DNA of 64,000 bases from Burkholderia oklahomensis C6786 (GCF_000959365.1 NZ_CP009555.1:3348001-3412000), one strand, 5' to 3'; counted from the stretch's first letter, positions 43,984 to 53,389 are shown. Notes: generated from the letters alone by a model not told the origin. Made by a program: numbers and translations.

Positions 43984-44292
43984 GCGTCGCGGGACGAGCG
44001 GCGTCGCGCTCGCGTCGTTCGTCCCGATTCGGCCTTCGGCGTCTGTCGACGAACGCGGGCGGCGATCGCGGCCGTTTGCAAGTGACGCAAATTAAAGCAC
44101 CGCGCCGGCGGAGCGTCTGTCCCCGGAACGCCGGACAACGGCCTTCGTCATGCATTCCCGTGACAGACATCGCGCATGGCCGATGATCTAATCCGGCAGG
44201 CCTGTCCGCGCTGCCGTCGCGCGGCGCGCACGCCGATCGCGACGACGTTCGCGCCGCTTGCGCTTGATCGTGCTCGAACCGATAAGGACTGC
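43984..44292. promoter_or_regulatory. Divergent intergenic region of the NRPS operon and MFS exporter
   Basis: About 310 bases separate the NRPS-1 start region from the exporter start and must hold promoters for both. A perfect inverted repeat TTTGC-N7-GCAAA lies at 44075-44091, next to an AT-rich patch (ATTAAAG). I see no clear sigma-70 boxes and no lux-box-like palindrome. Confidence 0.45.
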
Positions 44293-45594
44293 ATGTCGCT
44301 AGGTCGACGTTTCTATTTTTTCTGGCTCGGCGAGTCGTCGATGCAGTTCGGCGCGGCGCTGATGTCGTTTGCGCTCGGCGTGTGGGTCTATCGGCAGACC
44401 GGCTCGGTGATGGCGTTCTCGAACACGGTGATCGCCGCGACGCTGCCGTCGTTGCTGATTCTGCCGTTCGCAGGCGGTCTCGCCGACCGGGTCGACCGGA
44501 AGACCATCATCGTCGCGGCGGACGCGACGCTCGCGCTGTTGACGTCGCTGTTGCTGGCGCTCCTATGGACCGACCGGTTGCAGCCGGTTCATCTGTACGT
44601 CTTCAACGGCTGCGCATCGGCGGTCGGCGCGTTTCGGACGCCTTCGTATCAGGCATCGATCAATTCGATCCTGGAGAAGGGCCCGTTGACCCGCGCGAAC
44701 GGCTTGATCGGCATGGGCAAGAACGTCTCGACGCTCGTCGCGCCGTTGCTCGGCGGGATGATCATGGGCGGCGTCGGGCTGCAGGCGGTATTCGCGATCA
44801 ATCTCGTCGCGAGCGGCGCGGCGATGCTGTTCGTGATCGAGGCGCTGCGGCATCTCGGCCCGGCGCGCGGCGATCCGTATCGCGCAGGCCGGCCGCTGAT
44901 CCGCGACGTGCTGACGAGCATCGCGAGCGCGCTGCGCTTCTTCCGGGCGGAGCCGCTGATGCTCGGCCTGCTCGCGTACGTGACGATCCAGAGCGCGCTG
45001 ATTTCGCTCGCGACGCTGATGATCGCGCCGCTCGTGCTCGCGAATCACGCGAGCGAACAGCTCGGGCTCGTCTATGCGTCGGCGGCGCTTGGCGGGTTTG
45101 CCGGCATGTCGCTCCTCGTCGCGACGACGAATCCGCAGCGCCTGATGCTGATCGTCGTGGCGGCGGACGCCGTGCTGTCTCTGTGCATGCTGTCGATCGG
45201 CCTCGTGTCGGCGACGTCGTCGTATTGCGCGATCGCGTTCGTCGCGCTCGCGGCGGGCAGCGTCGCCGAAGGATGCTGCAACGCGCTGTGGATGCGGAAG
45301 ATACCGGTGCGGCACAAGGCGAGCGTGCTGTCGCTCGTCAGCATGTCGACGATTGCGACGGTGACCGCCGTCGTCGCGGCGAGCGGATTCGTCGTCGATC
45401 GTTTGCTCGAGCCCGCGCTGTCGGCGGGCGGCGCGGCCGCGCAGATCGCGAGCGCATGGTTCGGCATCGGCAAGGGCGGGGGCGTCGCGCTGCTGTTCGT
45501 CGTCAGCGGCGCGGCGAGCGTCCTGCTGTGCGCCTGCACGTTCGCCTATCCGGGCACGCGCAGAATCGATCTGCTCGTGCCCGACGGGGCCTGA
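44293..45594 (+). CDS. MFS transporter, EntS-like exporter
   Basis: A 433-residue major facilitator protein, divergent from the NRPS operon. The start at 44293 is supported by AAGGA six bases upstream; a longer frame from 44176 adds hydrophilic sequence before the first membrane helix (RRFYFFWLGESSMQFGAAL). About twelve hydrophobic segments are visible. The loop between helices 2 and 3 carries GGLADRVDRKTII, the MFS signature. The overall pattern, including LGPARGDPYR in the central loop and ATSSYCAIAFVALAAG, resembles the enterobactin-exporter-like group often found with peptide or siderophore clusters. Shared upstream DNA with NRPS-1 suggests co-regulation and export of the peptide or a precursor. 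That role is inference. Confidence 0.9.
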   Translation: MSLGRRFYFFWLGESSMQFGAALMSFALGVWVYRQTGSVMAFSNTVIAATLPSLLILPFAGGLADRVDRKTIIVAADATLALLTSLLLALLWTDRLQPVHLYVFNGCASAVGAFRTPSYQASINSILEKGPLTRANGLIGMGKNVSTLVAPLLGGMIMGGVGLQAVFAINLVASGAAMLFVIEALRHLGPARGDPYRAGRPLIRDVLTSIASALRFFRAEPLMLGLLAYVTIQSALISLATLMIAPLVLANHASEQLGLVYASAALGGFAGMSLLVATTNPQRLMLIVVAADAVLSLCMLSIGLVSATSSYCAIAFVALAAGSVAEGCCNALWMRKIPVRHKASVLSLVSMSTIATVTAVVAASGFVVDRLLEPALSAGGAAAQIASAWFGIGKGGGVALLFVVSGAASVLLCACTFAYPGTRRIDLLVPDGA

Positions 45595-45817
45595 CGAACG
45601 ATGCGCGGAAGCGAGGCGGCGCGAAGCGGCAAAGCGGTGCGCCGCACCGGCCGCTCGCGCCCGGCGTCGCGGCGGCTTCGCGCGGCCGATCGATTGCCGT
45701 CGGGATGCCGTCGGGATGCTGCTCGGGACGGCGGCGCTCGACGCAACGCGATCCCGGCTGCCCGAGTCCGAATGCGATATATCGGCGGCAGAGCGGACCT
45801 CGCGCGCCGATAGGCGA

Positions 45818-47104
45818 CTACCGCGCTGTTTCGCTACCGCGCTCGTTCGCCGTGATGCGAAGCGGGAACTCGCCCGGCATCAGCCTGAGCGTCGCCGCCC
45901 AGAACGCGAGCGCCGCCGCGCTGACGGACGCGCCCAACATGCAGACGCCACGCCATCCGGCCGTCGCGTAGACCGCGGTCGACGCGATCGCGCCGAGGCC
46001 GCTGCCTGCCGAGTAGAACAGCATGTAGACGGCGACGAGCCGGCTGTGCGCGTCGGGCTGCGCGCGGAAGATCATGCTCTGATTGATCACATGAATCGCC
46101 TGCCCGCCGACGTCGAGCAGCACGATGCCGGTCACGAGCGCGCACAACGACGCGGGCATGAGCGACAGCGGCAGCCATGATGCGAGCAGCAGCGCGAGCG
46201 CCGTGCCGCTCGTCAGTTGTCCGAAGCCGCGGTCGGCCCAATGCCCGGCGCGCGCGGCGGCGAGCGCGCCCAGCGCGCCGACGATCCCGAACGCGCCGAT
46301 CGCGGTGTGCGAGAACCCGTAGGGCGGCGCGCTCAGCGGCAACACGAGCGCATTCCAGAAGATGTTGAACGCGGCGAACATCAGCAGTGCGATCGTTCCG
46401 CGGATCTGCAATACGCGCGCGTCGCGCAGCAGCACGAAGAGCGACACGATGAGGCGCGGATAGCCGATGCGCGGCGATGCCGGCGCGAGGCCGGGCAGCT
46501 TGCGCCAGAGCAGCGCCGCGAGCACGAGCATCGTCGCCGCCGAGCAGAAATAGACGCTGCGCCATCCGGCCAGATCACTGACGACGCCCGCCAATACGCG
46601 CGCGAGCAGCAGCCCGATGACGACGCCGCCCTGCGCGGCGCCGACCACGCGTCCGCGCTCGTGCGACGCCGCGGCGCTCGCCGCATACGAAATCAGCCCC
46701 TGGGTCATTGCCGTGCCGAAAAGCCCCGCGCCGAGCATGCCGGCGAACAGGACGGACGCGGCGGGCGCGATGCCGACGACGGTCAACGTCGCCGCGAGCG
46801 CGAGCGATTGCACGAGCATCAGCCGCCAGCGGTCGACGAGGTCGCCGAGCGGAACGAGCAGCAGCAGCGCGAGCGCGCAGCCGACTTGCGTCGCGGTCAC
46901 GACGCCGCCGATCGCCGCGCGTCCGATCGCGAACTCGGCGGCGAGCGCATCGAGGAGCGGCTGCGCGTAATAGACGTTGGCGACGCTCAGGCCGCTCGCG
47001 CAGGCGAACAGCGCGACGGCGCCGCGCGGCAGCGTCGCAGACGCCGCCGGGGAATCGGTCGTGCGAATCGGAGGGGCGGCAGGCGCCGCTTGGGGAGCTT
47101 GCAT
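45818..47104 (-). CDS. MFS transporter (drug/proton antiporter type)
   Basis: This 428-residue protein has about twelve membrane segments. The start at 47104 precedes a short polar N-terminus and the first helix (GAVALFACASGLSVANVYYAQPLL), a pattern typical of YnfM/AraJ-like MFS members with the NxYYxQPLL motif. The inter-helix signature is seen in LGDLVDRWRLMLVQ. The substrate is unknown. It faces away from the exporter of the NRPS locus (convergent, 223 bases apart), so a role with the peptide is not indicated. A promoter and a palindrome lie upstream (47123-47175), suggesting control by a small-molecule-responsive regulator that is not in this window. Confidence 0.9.
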   Translation of the reverse strand: MQAPQAAPAAPPIRTTDSPAASATLPRGAVALFACASGLSVANVYYAQPLLDALAAEFAIGRAAIGGVVTATQVGCALALLLLVPLGDLVDRWRLMLVQSLALAATLTVVGIAPAASVLFAGMLGAGLFGTAMTQGLISYAASAAASHERGRVVGAAQGGVVIGLLLARVLAGVVSDLAGWRSVYFCSAATMLVLAALLWRKLPGLAPASPRIGYPRLIVSLFVLLRDARVLQIRGTIALLMFAAFNIFWNALVLPLSAPPYGFSHTAIGAFGIVGALGALAAARAGHWADRGFGQLTSGTALALLLASWLPLSLMPASLCALVTGIVLLDVGGQAIHVINQSMIFRAQPDAHSRLVAVYMLFYSAGSGLGAIASTAVYATAGWRGVCMLGASVSAAALAFWAATLRLMPGEFPLRITANERGSETAR

Positions 47105-47122
47105 GCGAGTGTTCCGTTTGTG

Positions 47123-47141
47123 TAGTTGCAAAATGAAACTA
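47123..47141. promoter_or_regulatory. Quasi-palindromic operator upstream of the MFS gene
   Basis: The 19-base sequence has perfect outer arms TAGTT and AACTA and inner matching CA and TG (TAGTTGCAAAATGAAACTA). It lies between the predicted -10 box and the MFS start, where a repressor would block transcription. The shape is like MarR/HxlR-type sites, which is inference. Confidence 0.55.
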
Positions 47142-47146
47142 TGCGG

Positions 47147-47175
47147 AGAATAGATCTGATGGTTTTGAAATGCAA
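47147..47175 (-). promoter_or_regulatory. Predicted sigma-70 promoter of the MFS gene
   Basis: On the minus strand, TTGCAT (47175-47170) and TATTCT (47152-47147) are separated by 17 bases, upstream of the palindrome and the start at 47104. Confidence 0.5.
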
Positions 47176-47418
47176 CTGGATGGCGCAAGGTCGCGATGCA
47201 GAGGCGAGGTCGTGATCGCGGCGAAGGGCGCGACGGCAGGAAAGCGGGTTCGAGGCCGTGAGTCTTCCCAGTGGTCCCGTGCGTATCGCACACCGAACGC
47301 CGCCGAACGCCGCCGCGCGACGGCGAGCGTGGCCGGCCGATCCGGTCTATGCTACGAAGCCGGCGTCGGCCGCAGCCGGCCGCCCGCGGACAATCAACGA
47401 ACCCGTCAAGGAGAACCC

Positions 47419-47925
47419 ATGGCACTTTCGATGTACGACGTCTCGATTCCCGCTCTGATTCGCGGCCTGAACAACCTGTCGGCCGTGCTCGACAAGGGCG
47501 ATGCGCACGCGCGCTCGCAGGGCATCGATCCCGCCGAACTGGTTCGCGCGCGGCTCCACGACGACATGTACTCACTCGACGCGCAGGTCCAGCGGGCGAG
47601 CGATACCGCAAAGGGATGCGGCGCGCGGCTCGCGGGCATTGCGGTGCCGTCGTTCGCCGATACGGAAACGACGTTCGCCGAGCTGCGCGCGCGCGTCGGC
47701 AAGACGATCGATTTCCTGAAGACGATCCAGCCGGTGCAACTCGACGGCAGCGAAACGCGCACGATCGAGCTGCCGCTGCGGGACGGCGTGATGACGTTCG
47801 ACGGCAAGTCGTATCTGCTCGGCTTTGCGCTGCCGAATTTCTATTTCCATACGACGACCGCGTACGACATCCTGCGGCACAAGGGCGTGCCGCTCGGCAA
47901 GATGGATTATCTCGGCGGGCGCTGA
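47419..47925 (+). CDS. DUF1993 family protein
   Basis: A 168-residue soluble protein. The start at 47419 has AAGGAG eight bases upstream. The N-terminus MALSMYDVSIPALIRGLNNL, the middle PSFADTETTFAELRARVGKT and the C-terminal FALPNFYFHTTTAYDILRH and GVPLGKMDYLG fit the DUF1993 family, predicted four-helix-bundle proteins related to the DinB fold. No enzymatic activity is established for the family as far as I know. It is a single gene, divergent from the MFS transporter, with no link to the NRPS cluster apparent. Confidence 0.85.
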   Translation: MALSMYDVSIPALIRGLNNLSAVLDKGDAHARSQGIDPAELVRARLHDDMYSLDAQVQRASDTAKGCGARLAGIAVPSFADTETTFAELRARVGKTIDFLKTIQPVQLDGSETRTIELPLRDGVMTFDGKSYLLGFALPNFYFHTTTAYDILRHKGVPLGKMDYLGGR

Positions 47926-48410
47926 CGCGAAGCCGGCGCGCGGACGCCGTCGCCGGCGGCTTCCGCGGGCAGTGATTCGGAACAATTGGGGCGATTCGGG
48001 GCGATTCGGTGGCCCGGCGACTCGCCGATCGGGAATGGGCGCGCCGCCGGAACAAGGAATGGCTTGCTGGAGCAGAGCCGGGAAGACGCTAGGGCCGTGA
48101 TCGTCGAAGATGAGGCGACGGGCGTGTCCTCGGCGTATTCGGCCCGGAAGCGGGAGGTGGCCGAGCCTGTCGCGAAGCGCGTGCGCATGACGAAGCGACG
48201 GCTGTCGGACGACGTCGCGCGAAACGGGCCGGGGCGCCGGCGAGGCGCAAAAGGCAAAAGACAGAAAGCAAGGACGAGCGATAGCGACCGCAGGTCATTG
48301 CAGGCCGAACGAGCGAAAAGCCGCCGTCGACAGCCGCCCGCCGGCGGCCATGCCGCGAGCGGCGGGCGTTTCGCCGCCCGAATCCGCTCCCGCCGCGCGT
48401 TCCGCTGCGT
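47926..48410. other. Intergenic region with no supported gene
   Basis: In 485 bases between the DUF1993 gene and the small lipoprotein gene I see only short Arg-rich frames without family match or ribosome sites, and a doubled GGGGCGATTC. No terminator is evident. Confidence 0.5.
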
Positions 48411-48563
48411 CTAGAACCTCAGCCCGGTCGCACACCCGCCCGCAAACCCGCCATTGCCGCCGACGCCGCTGCACATCGCGCCGCAGCCCGACGACAGTCC
48501 GGCGACGGCGAGCGAAGCGGCAAAAACGAGGGCGCGAACACGGCGCCGAATGGCGATCGACAT
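48411..48563 (-). CDS. Small lipoprotein
   Basis: A 50-residue frame starting at 48563, with purine-rich AAAGAAG just upstream. It encodes a basic n-region (IRRRVR), a hydrophobic core and a lipobox LSSGC, followed by a short Gly/Cys-rich tail (VGGNGGFAGGCATG). The mature part is about 25 residues and has three Cys residues counting the lipidated one. Function is unknown. The complete signal-lipobox layout supports a real secreted lipoprotein rather than a chance frame, although it is very short. Confidence 0.6.
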   Translation of the reverse strand: MSIAIRRRVRALVFAASLAVAGLSSGCGAMCSGVGGNGGFAGGCATGLRF

Positions 48564-48738
48564 TGCTTCTTTGCGCTGAGCGAGCGTGGAGCGGCAAGCG
48601 CCGCGCGGTTGGAGAGGCCGCAGCAAGAATAGCGCCTTTCCCCGCGTCCGGGCTCGGATATCGAGCATTTGCTCGGATGGGCTGGACCTGGGCGCGCTGC
48701 CTGCTAAAATCCGCATGCCGCATTGTTATGAAATCCCG

Positions 48739-49718
<980 letters not shown>

Positions 49719-49774
49719 ACCGAGCGGTGCGGGGCGCCTCTAAATACGTCCGATCGATTCTTCCCAGCGAATTC

Positions 49775-50716
49775 ATGACTTCCACGTTCCGCACGCCGCG
49801 CACCATCCGCCTTCTCGCGCCCTCCGGTTATCCGCACGACCCCGCCGCCATCGATCGCGCGCTCGAACGCCTGAGCGTCGAGCAGCATCGCGTCGAGAAC
49901 CTCGACGCGACGCAGCGCCGCTATCAGCGCTTCGCCGGCACCGACGGCGAGCGCGCGGGCGATCTGAACCGGCTCGCCGACGCGTCGCTGCCGCTGCCCG
50001 ACATCGGCCTCGCGGTGCGCGGCGGCTACGGCGCCGCACGGATTCTTCACGGGCTCGACTATCGGGGGCTCGAAAGCCGGCTGCGCGACAAGCCGATCGC
50101 GCTCGTCGGCCACAGCGACTTCACCGCCATCCAGCTCGCGCTCTACGCGAAGGCGCGCGTGAAGACGTTCGGCGGGCCGATGCTGTCCGCCGATTTCGGC
50201 GCGGAAGCGCCGAGCGCGTTCACGCTCGCGCATTTCTGGCAGACGCTCACGCAGCCGTCGACGACGATCGTCTCCGACGTGCCGCAAACGCAAGTCGTCA
50301 ACGCGTCGGGCACGCTGTGGGGCGGCAACCTGGCGATCGTCTCGTCGCTCGTCGGCACGCCGTACATGCCGCAGATCGAAGGCGGGATCCTGTTCGTCGA
50401 GGACGTCAACGAGCAGCCGTTCCGGATCGAGCGAATGATCTACCAGCTTCATCTCGCGGGCATCCTCGCGCGCCAGCAGGCGCTCGTGCTCGGCCAGTTC
50501 ACGGGCGCGCGCCCGTTCGAGTACGACAACGGCTACGACATGCAGACGATGATCGACCAGGTGCGCGGCGTGATCGGCATTCCGGTCGTCACGGGACTGC
50601 AGTTCGGCCACGTGCCCGATCTGCTGACGCTGCCGTTCGGCGCGCGCGCGGAACTCGTCGCGAACGAGCACGGCTTCAGGCTCACGATGTCGGACTATCC
50701 GTGCCTTGCGGCGTGA
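49775..50716 (+). CDS. ldcA: LD-carboxypeptidase (peptidase family S66)
   Basis: A 313-residue enzyme that removes the terminal D-Ala from murein tetrapeptides during cell-wall recycling. Family signatures are RLLAPSGYP at the start, the region AVRGGYGAARIL, the nucleophile Ser in LVGHSDFTAIQ, the Glu of LFVEDVNEQPFRIERM and the His of GLQFGHVPDLLTLPFG. Together these form the Ser-Glu-His set of this family. The start at 49775 is taken because strand one follows within ten residues. No signal peptide is present, consistent with a cytoplasmic enzyme. It follows tadA by 56 bases and is probably in the same transcript, ending at the terminator at 50745. Confidence 0.93.
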   Translation: MTSTFRTPRTIRLLAPSGYPHDPAAIDRALERLSVEQHRVENLDATQRRYQRFAGTDGERAGDLNRLADASLPLPDIGLAVRGGYGAARILHGLDYRGLESRLRDKPIALVGHSDFTAIQLALYAKARVKTFGGPMLSADFGAEAPSAFTLAHFWQTLTQPSTTIVSDVPQTQVVNASGTLWGGNLAIVSSLVGTPYMPQIEGGILFVEDVNEQPFRIERMIYQLHLAGILARQQALVLGQFTGARPFEYDNGYDMQTMIDQVRGVIGIPVVTGLQFGHVPDLLTLPFGARAELVANEHGFRLTMSDYPCLAA

Positions 50717-50744
50717 GCGCCGCGCGCGTGCGGATGCGGAACGA

Positions 50745-50768
50745 AAAGGCGGGCGACCGCCTTTTTTT
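50745..50768 (+). terminator. Rho-independent terminator after ldcA
   Basis: An eight-base stem AAAGGCGG / CCGCCTTT with a four-base loop is followed by a run of T, 28 bases after the ldcA stop. Confidence 0.9.
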
Positions 50769-50843
50769 GTGCGCTATTACGCAACTAACGATCCACCGTC
50801 GCAACGTGCCGGAGCTGTCGCGGCGCATCATTCGGAGGCGAAA

Positions 50844-50853
50844 TTGTCGACAA
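50844..50853. promoter_or_regulatory. Palindrome TTGTCGACAA, possible distal GntR site
   Basis: A perfect ten-base palindrome, differing in one base from TTGTTGACAA at 50986-50995. Both lie upstream of the GntR gene, 142 bases apart. Confidence 0.5.
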
Positions 50854-50985
50854 AAAAGAGGGGCGCTTGCGTCGATAGTCTCGATTGAATGCGCTGAAAG
50901 CTCGATGCGATGCGCCAAAGAGGGGCAATGGTTCCAACATCGAGCAAACCGAATCGCCGGGATTGTGCAAAATCACGAAACAAAA

Positions 50986-50995
50986 TTGTTGACAA
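50986..50995. promoter_or_regulatory. Palindrome TTGTTGACAA overlapping the GntR promoter
   Basis: The core ATTGT-TG-ACAAT (50985-50996) is symmetric and overlaps the predicted -35 box, the right place for autoregulation by a GntR/FCD repressor. Confidence 0.55.
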
Positions 50996-51016
50996 TGTTT
51001 ATGTCCAATCTAGGAT
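50989..51016 (+). promoter_or_regulatory. Predicted sigma-70 promoter of the allantoin operon regulator
   Basis: TTGACA (50989-50994) and TAGGAT (51011-51016) are separated by 16 bases, in a local AT-rich stretch, 15 bases before the GntR start. Confidence 0.55.
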
Positions 51017-51031
51017 GCTGTCCATAACGAG

Positions 51032-51736
51032 ATGCGAACCATGACGAAGAAAGATTCCGCTCAGACGGGCGCGAGCCCCGAGTCGATCGCCGAACGGATC
51101 CGCACCGCGATCCTCGAGCATCGGCTCGCGCCCGGCACGAAGCTGACGGAAGCGCAGCTGTGCGAAGTGTTCGGCGTGAAGCGCGGCCCGATCCGGCAGG
51201 CGCTCGCGCTCCTCGCGACCGATCGGCTCGTCGACCTTGAGCCGAATCGCGGCGCGTTCGTCGCGAGTCCGACGCTGCAGGACGTGCACGAGGTGTTCGA
51301 GATGCGGCGGATCGTCGAGCTCGCGGTGATGGAGCGGCTCGCGACGGGACCGGGCGCGAAGCGCCTGAAGGGCGTCGCGGCGATGATCGACAAGGAGCGC
51401 AGCGCATTCGAGCGGCGCGACTTCCCGGCGTGGATCCGCCTGTCCGGCGAGTTCCATACCGAGCTCGCGGCGCTGACCGGCAACACGGTGCTGCGCGATT
51501 GCCTGGAGGGGCTCGTCGCGCGCTCGACGCTGATGTCGGCATTGTATGAATCGCACGGGCGCAGCCCGTGCTCGTTCGACGACCATGCGCAGATCCTCGC
51601 GGCGCTCGAAGCGGGCGACGCGAAGCGCGCGGCGCAACTGATGGCGCACCATCTGCAGCACGTCGAGCTGAAGATGCTCGATCGGCCGGCGCAAGGCGCG
51701 GTCGATCTGCGCGAGGTGTTCGGCAATCCGGGCTGA
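51032..51736 (+). CDS. GntR-family transcriptional regulator with FCD ligand domain
   Basis: A 234-residue regulator. The N-terminal winged helix (residues ~18-80) shows ESIAERIRTAILEHRLAPGT, the recognition region EAQLCEVFGVKRGPIRQAL and the wing LEPNRGAFVASPT. The C-terminal FCD domain (~90-215) carries the metal/ligand His positions in EFHTELAALTGN and DDHAQILAALEAGD, followed by LMAHHLQHVE. The start could be 51032 or the ATG at 51041. It precedes the NCS1 permease and allantoin genes in the same direction, so it most likely senses a purine-degradation intermediate and controls this operon. Matching palindromes upstream support autoregulation (inference). Confidence 0.92.
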   Translation: MRTMTKKDSAQTGASPESIAERIRTAILEHRLAPGTKLTEAQLCEVFGVKRGPIRQALALLATDRLVDLEPNRGAFVASPTLQDVHEVFEMRRIVELAVMERLATGPGAKRLKGVAAMIDKERSAFERRDFPAWIRLSGEFHTELAALTGNTVLRDCLEGLVARSTLMSALYESHGRSPCSFDDHAQILAALEAGDAKRAAQLMAHHLQHVELKMLDRPAQGAVDLREVFGNPG

Positions 51737-51888
51737 CGGCCCGGCCGTGCGCCCCAGCGCTCACTGAACTGACGAAATGCCGGGAGGCCGCGCACGCGGC
51801 CGCCCGCCAGGGCGGCGCCGGGCGACCACGTTCGGGCCGCGTTTCAATGACGATCGCGCGGCTCGTCCGCGGCAGGCAAGGAGATGTC

Positions 51889-53379
51889 ATGGCTCAGTTC
51901 AGTGTGGCGCAGCAAAGCGCCTCGTATCGGCCGAACGAAGATCGCCCCGGCGATCCGGACGGCGGCGCGGCGGTGCCCGCCGGCTACAGCAAACGTCTGT
52001 ACAACGAAGATCTCGCGCCGCTCGCGAACCAGAACTGGGGCGCATACAACATCTTCGCGTTCTGGATGTCCGACGTGCACAGCGTCGGCGGTTACGTGTT
52101 CGCGGGCAGCCTGTTCGCACTCGGCCTGACGAGCTGGCAGGTGCTGGTCGCGCTGATCGTCGGCATTTCCGTCGTCAACGTGCTGTGCAATCTGATCGCG
52201 AAGCCGAGCCAGCAGCTCGGCGTGCCGTATCCGGTCGCGTGCCGCGCGACGTTCGGCGTGCTCGGCGCAAACGTGCCCGCCGTGATCCGCGGGCTCATCG
52301 CGATCGCATGGTACGGAATCCAAACTTATCTCGCGTCGAGCGCGCTCGTGATCGTCGTGCTCAAGTTCTTCCCGCAATGGATGCCGTACGCGGACGTGCA
52401 TCGCTATGGCTTCCTCGGGCTCTCGGCGCTCGGCTGGGCGGGCTTCATGCTGCTCTGGGTGCTGCAGGCGCTCGTGTTCTGGAACGGGATGGAGACGATC
52501 AAGAAGTTCATCGACTTCGCAGGCCCGGCCGTCTACGTCGTGATGTTCATCCTCGCGGGCTACATGGTGTGGCGCGCGGGCTGGCGCAACATCGGCCTCA
52601 ATCTCGGCGGCGTCAAGTATCACGGCGCCGAAGTGATTCCGGTGATGGCGACGGCGATCTCGCTCGTCGTGTCGTATTTTTCCGGACCGATGCTCAACTT
52701 CGGCGACTTCTCCCGCTACTGCGGGAGCTACGCGGGCGTGAAGCGCGGCAATTTCTGGGGGCTGCCCGTCAATTTCCTCGCGTTCTCGCTCGTCACCGTG
52801 ATCACGACGGCCGCGACGCTGCCTGTGTTCGGACAACTGATCACCGATCCCGTCGAGACGGTCGGCCGCATCGACCATCCGACCGCGGTGATCCTCGGCG
52901 CGCTGACCTTCATGATCGCGACGATCGGCATCAACATCGTCGCGAACTTCGTGTCGCCCGCGTTCGACTTCTCGAACGTCGCGCCGCGCCTCATCAGCTG
53001 GCGCGCGGGCGGGATGTTCGCAGCGGTCGCGTCGGTGTTCATCACGCCGTGGAATCTCTTCAACAATCCCGCCGTGATCCATTACACGCTCGACGTGCTC
53101 GGAAGCTTCATCGGGCCGCTGTACGGCGTGCTGATCGTCGATTTCTACCTCGTGAAGCGCGGCGCGCTCGTGCGCGGCGATCTGTACACGATGTCGACGG
53201 ACGGCGCGTACTGGTATCGCGGCGGCGTGAACCGGCGAGCGATCGCGGCGCTCTTGCCCGCGGCCGCGATCGCCGTCGCGTGCGTGATGGCGCCGGCGCT
53301 GTCCGGATTCGCGAACTTCTCGTGGTTCATCGGCGCGGCGCTCGGCGGCGTGTTCTATCTCGCATTCGCAAAAGCATGA
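51889..53379 (+). CDS. NCS1-family nucleobase/allantoin permease
   Basis: A 496-residue cytosine-purine-uracil-allantoin-hydantoin type symporter with about twelve membrane helices. The ATG at 51889 follows AAGGAG. Visible family features are YNEDLAPLANQNWGAYNIFAFWMSD before and in TM1, VHSVGGYVFAGSLF, GVPYPVACRATFGV, WYGIQTYLAS, SYFSGPMLNFGDFSRYC and NPAVIHYTLDVLGS. The N-terminal part resembles uracil/allantoin members. Position between the GntR regulator and the allantoin racemase makes allantoin or a related ureide the likely substrate. Specificity cannot be decided from sequence. Confidence 0.93.
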   Translation: MAQFSVAQQSASYRPNEDRPGDPDGGAAVPAGYSKRLYNEDLAPLANQNWGAYNIFAFWMSDVHSVGGYVFAGSLFALGLTSWQVLVALIVGISVVNVLCNLIAKPSQQLGVPYPVACRATFGVLGANVPAVIRGLIAIAWYGIQTYLASSALVIVVLKFFPQWMPYADVHRYGFLGLSALGWAGFMLLWVLQALVFWNGMETIKKFIDFAGPAVYVVMFILAGYMVWRAGWRNIGLNLGGVKYHGAEVIPVMATAISLVVSYFSGPMLNFGDFSRYCGSYAGVKRGNFWGLPVNFLAFSLVTVITTAATLPVFGQLITDPVETVGRIDHPTAVILGALTFMIATIGINIVANFVSPAFDFSNVAPRLISWRAGGMFAAVASVFITPWNLFNNPAVIHYTLDVLGSFIGPLYGVLIVDFYLVKRGALVRGDLYTMSTDGAYWYRGGVNRRAIAALLPAAAIAVACVMAPALSGFANFSWFIGAALGGVFYLAFAKA

Positions 53380-53389
53380 CGGAGTCCGT

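Larger units (their letters stand above)
47105..47418. other. Divergent intergenic region between the MFS gene and the DUF1993 gene
   Basis: This 314-base gap holds the MFS promoter and palindrome on its left side (47123-47175) and the DUF1993 ribosome site on its right. Nothing else is supported in it. Confidence 0.5.
50717..51031. other. Intergenic region between ldcA and the GntR gene
   Basis: This 315-base gap holds the ldcA terminator (50745-50768), two TTGTYGACAA palindromes (50844-50853, 50986-50995) and the predicted promoter of the GntR gene (50989-51016). I see no gene in it. Confidence 0.6.

Noticed and set aside
44176..44292. Longer N-terminus of the MFS exporter
   Set aside because: The extra 39 residues are hydrophilic and Cys/Arg-rich, and the ATG at 44293 has a good ribosome site.
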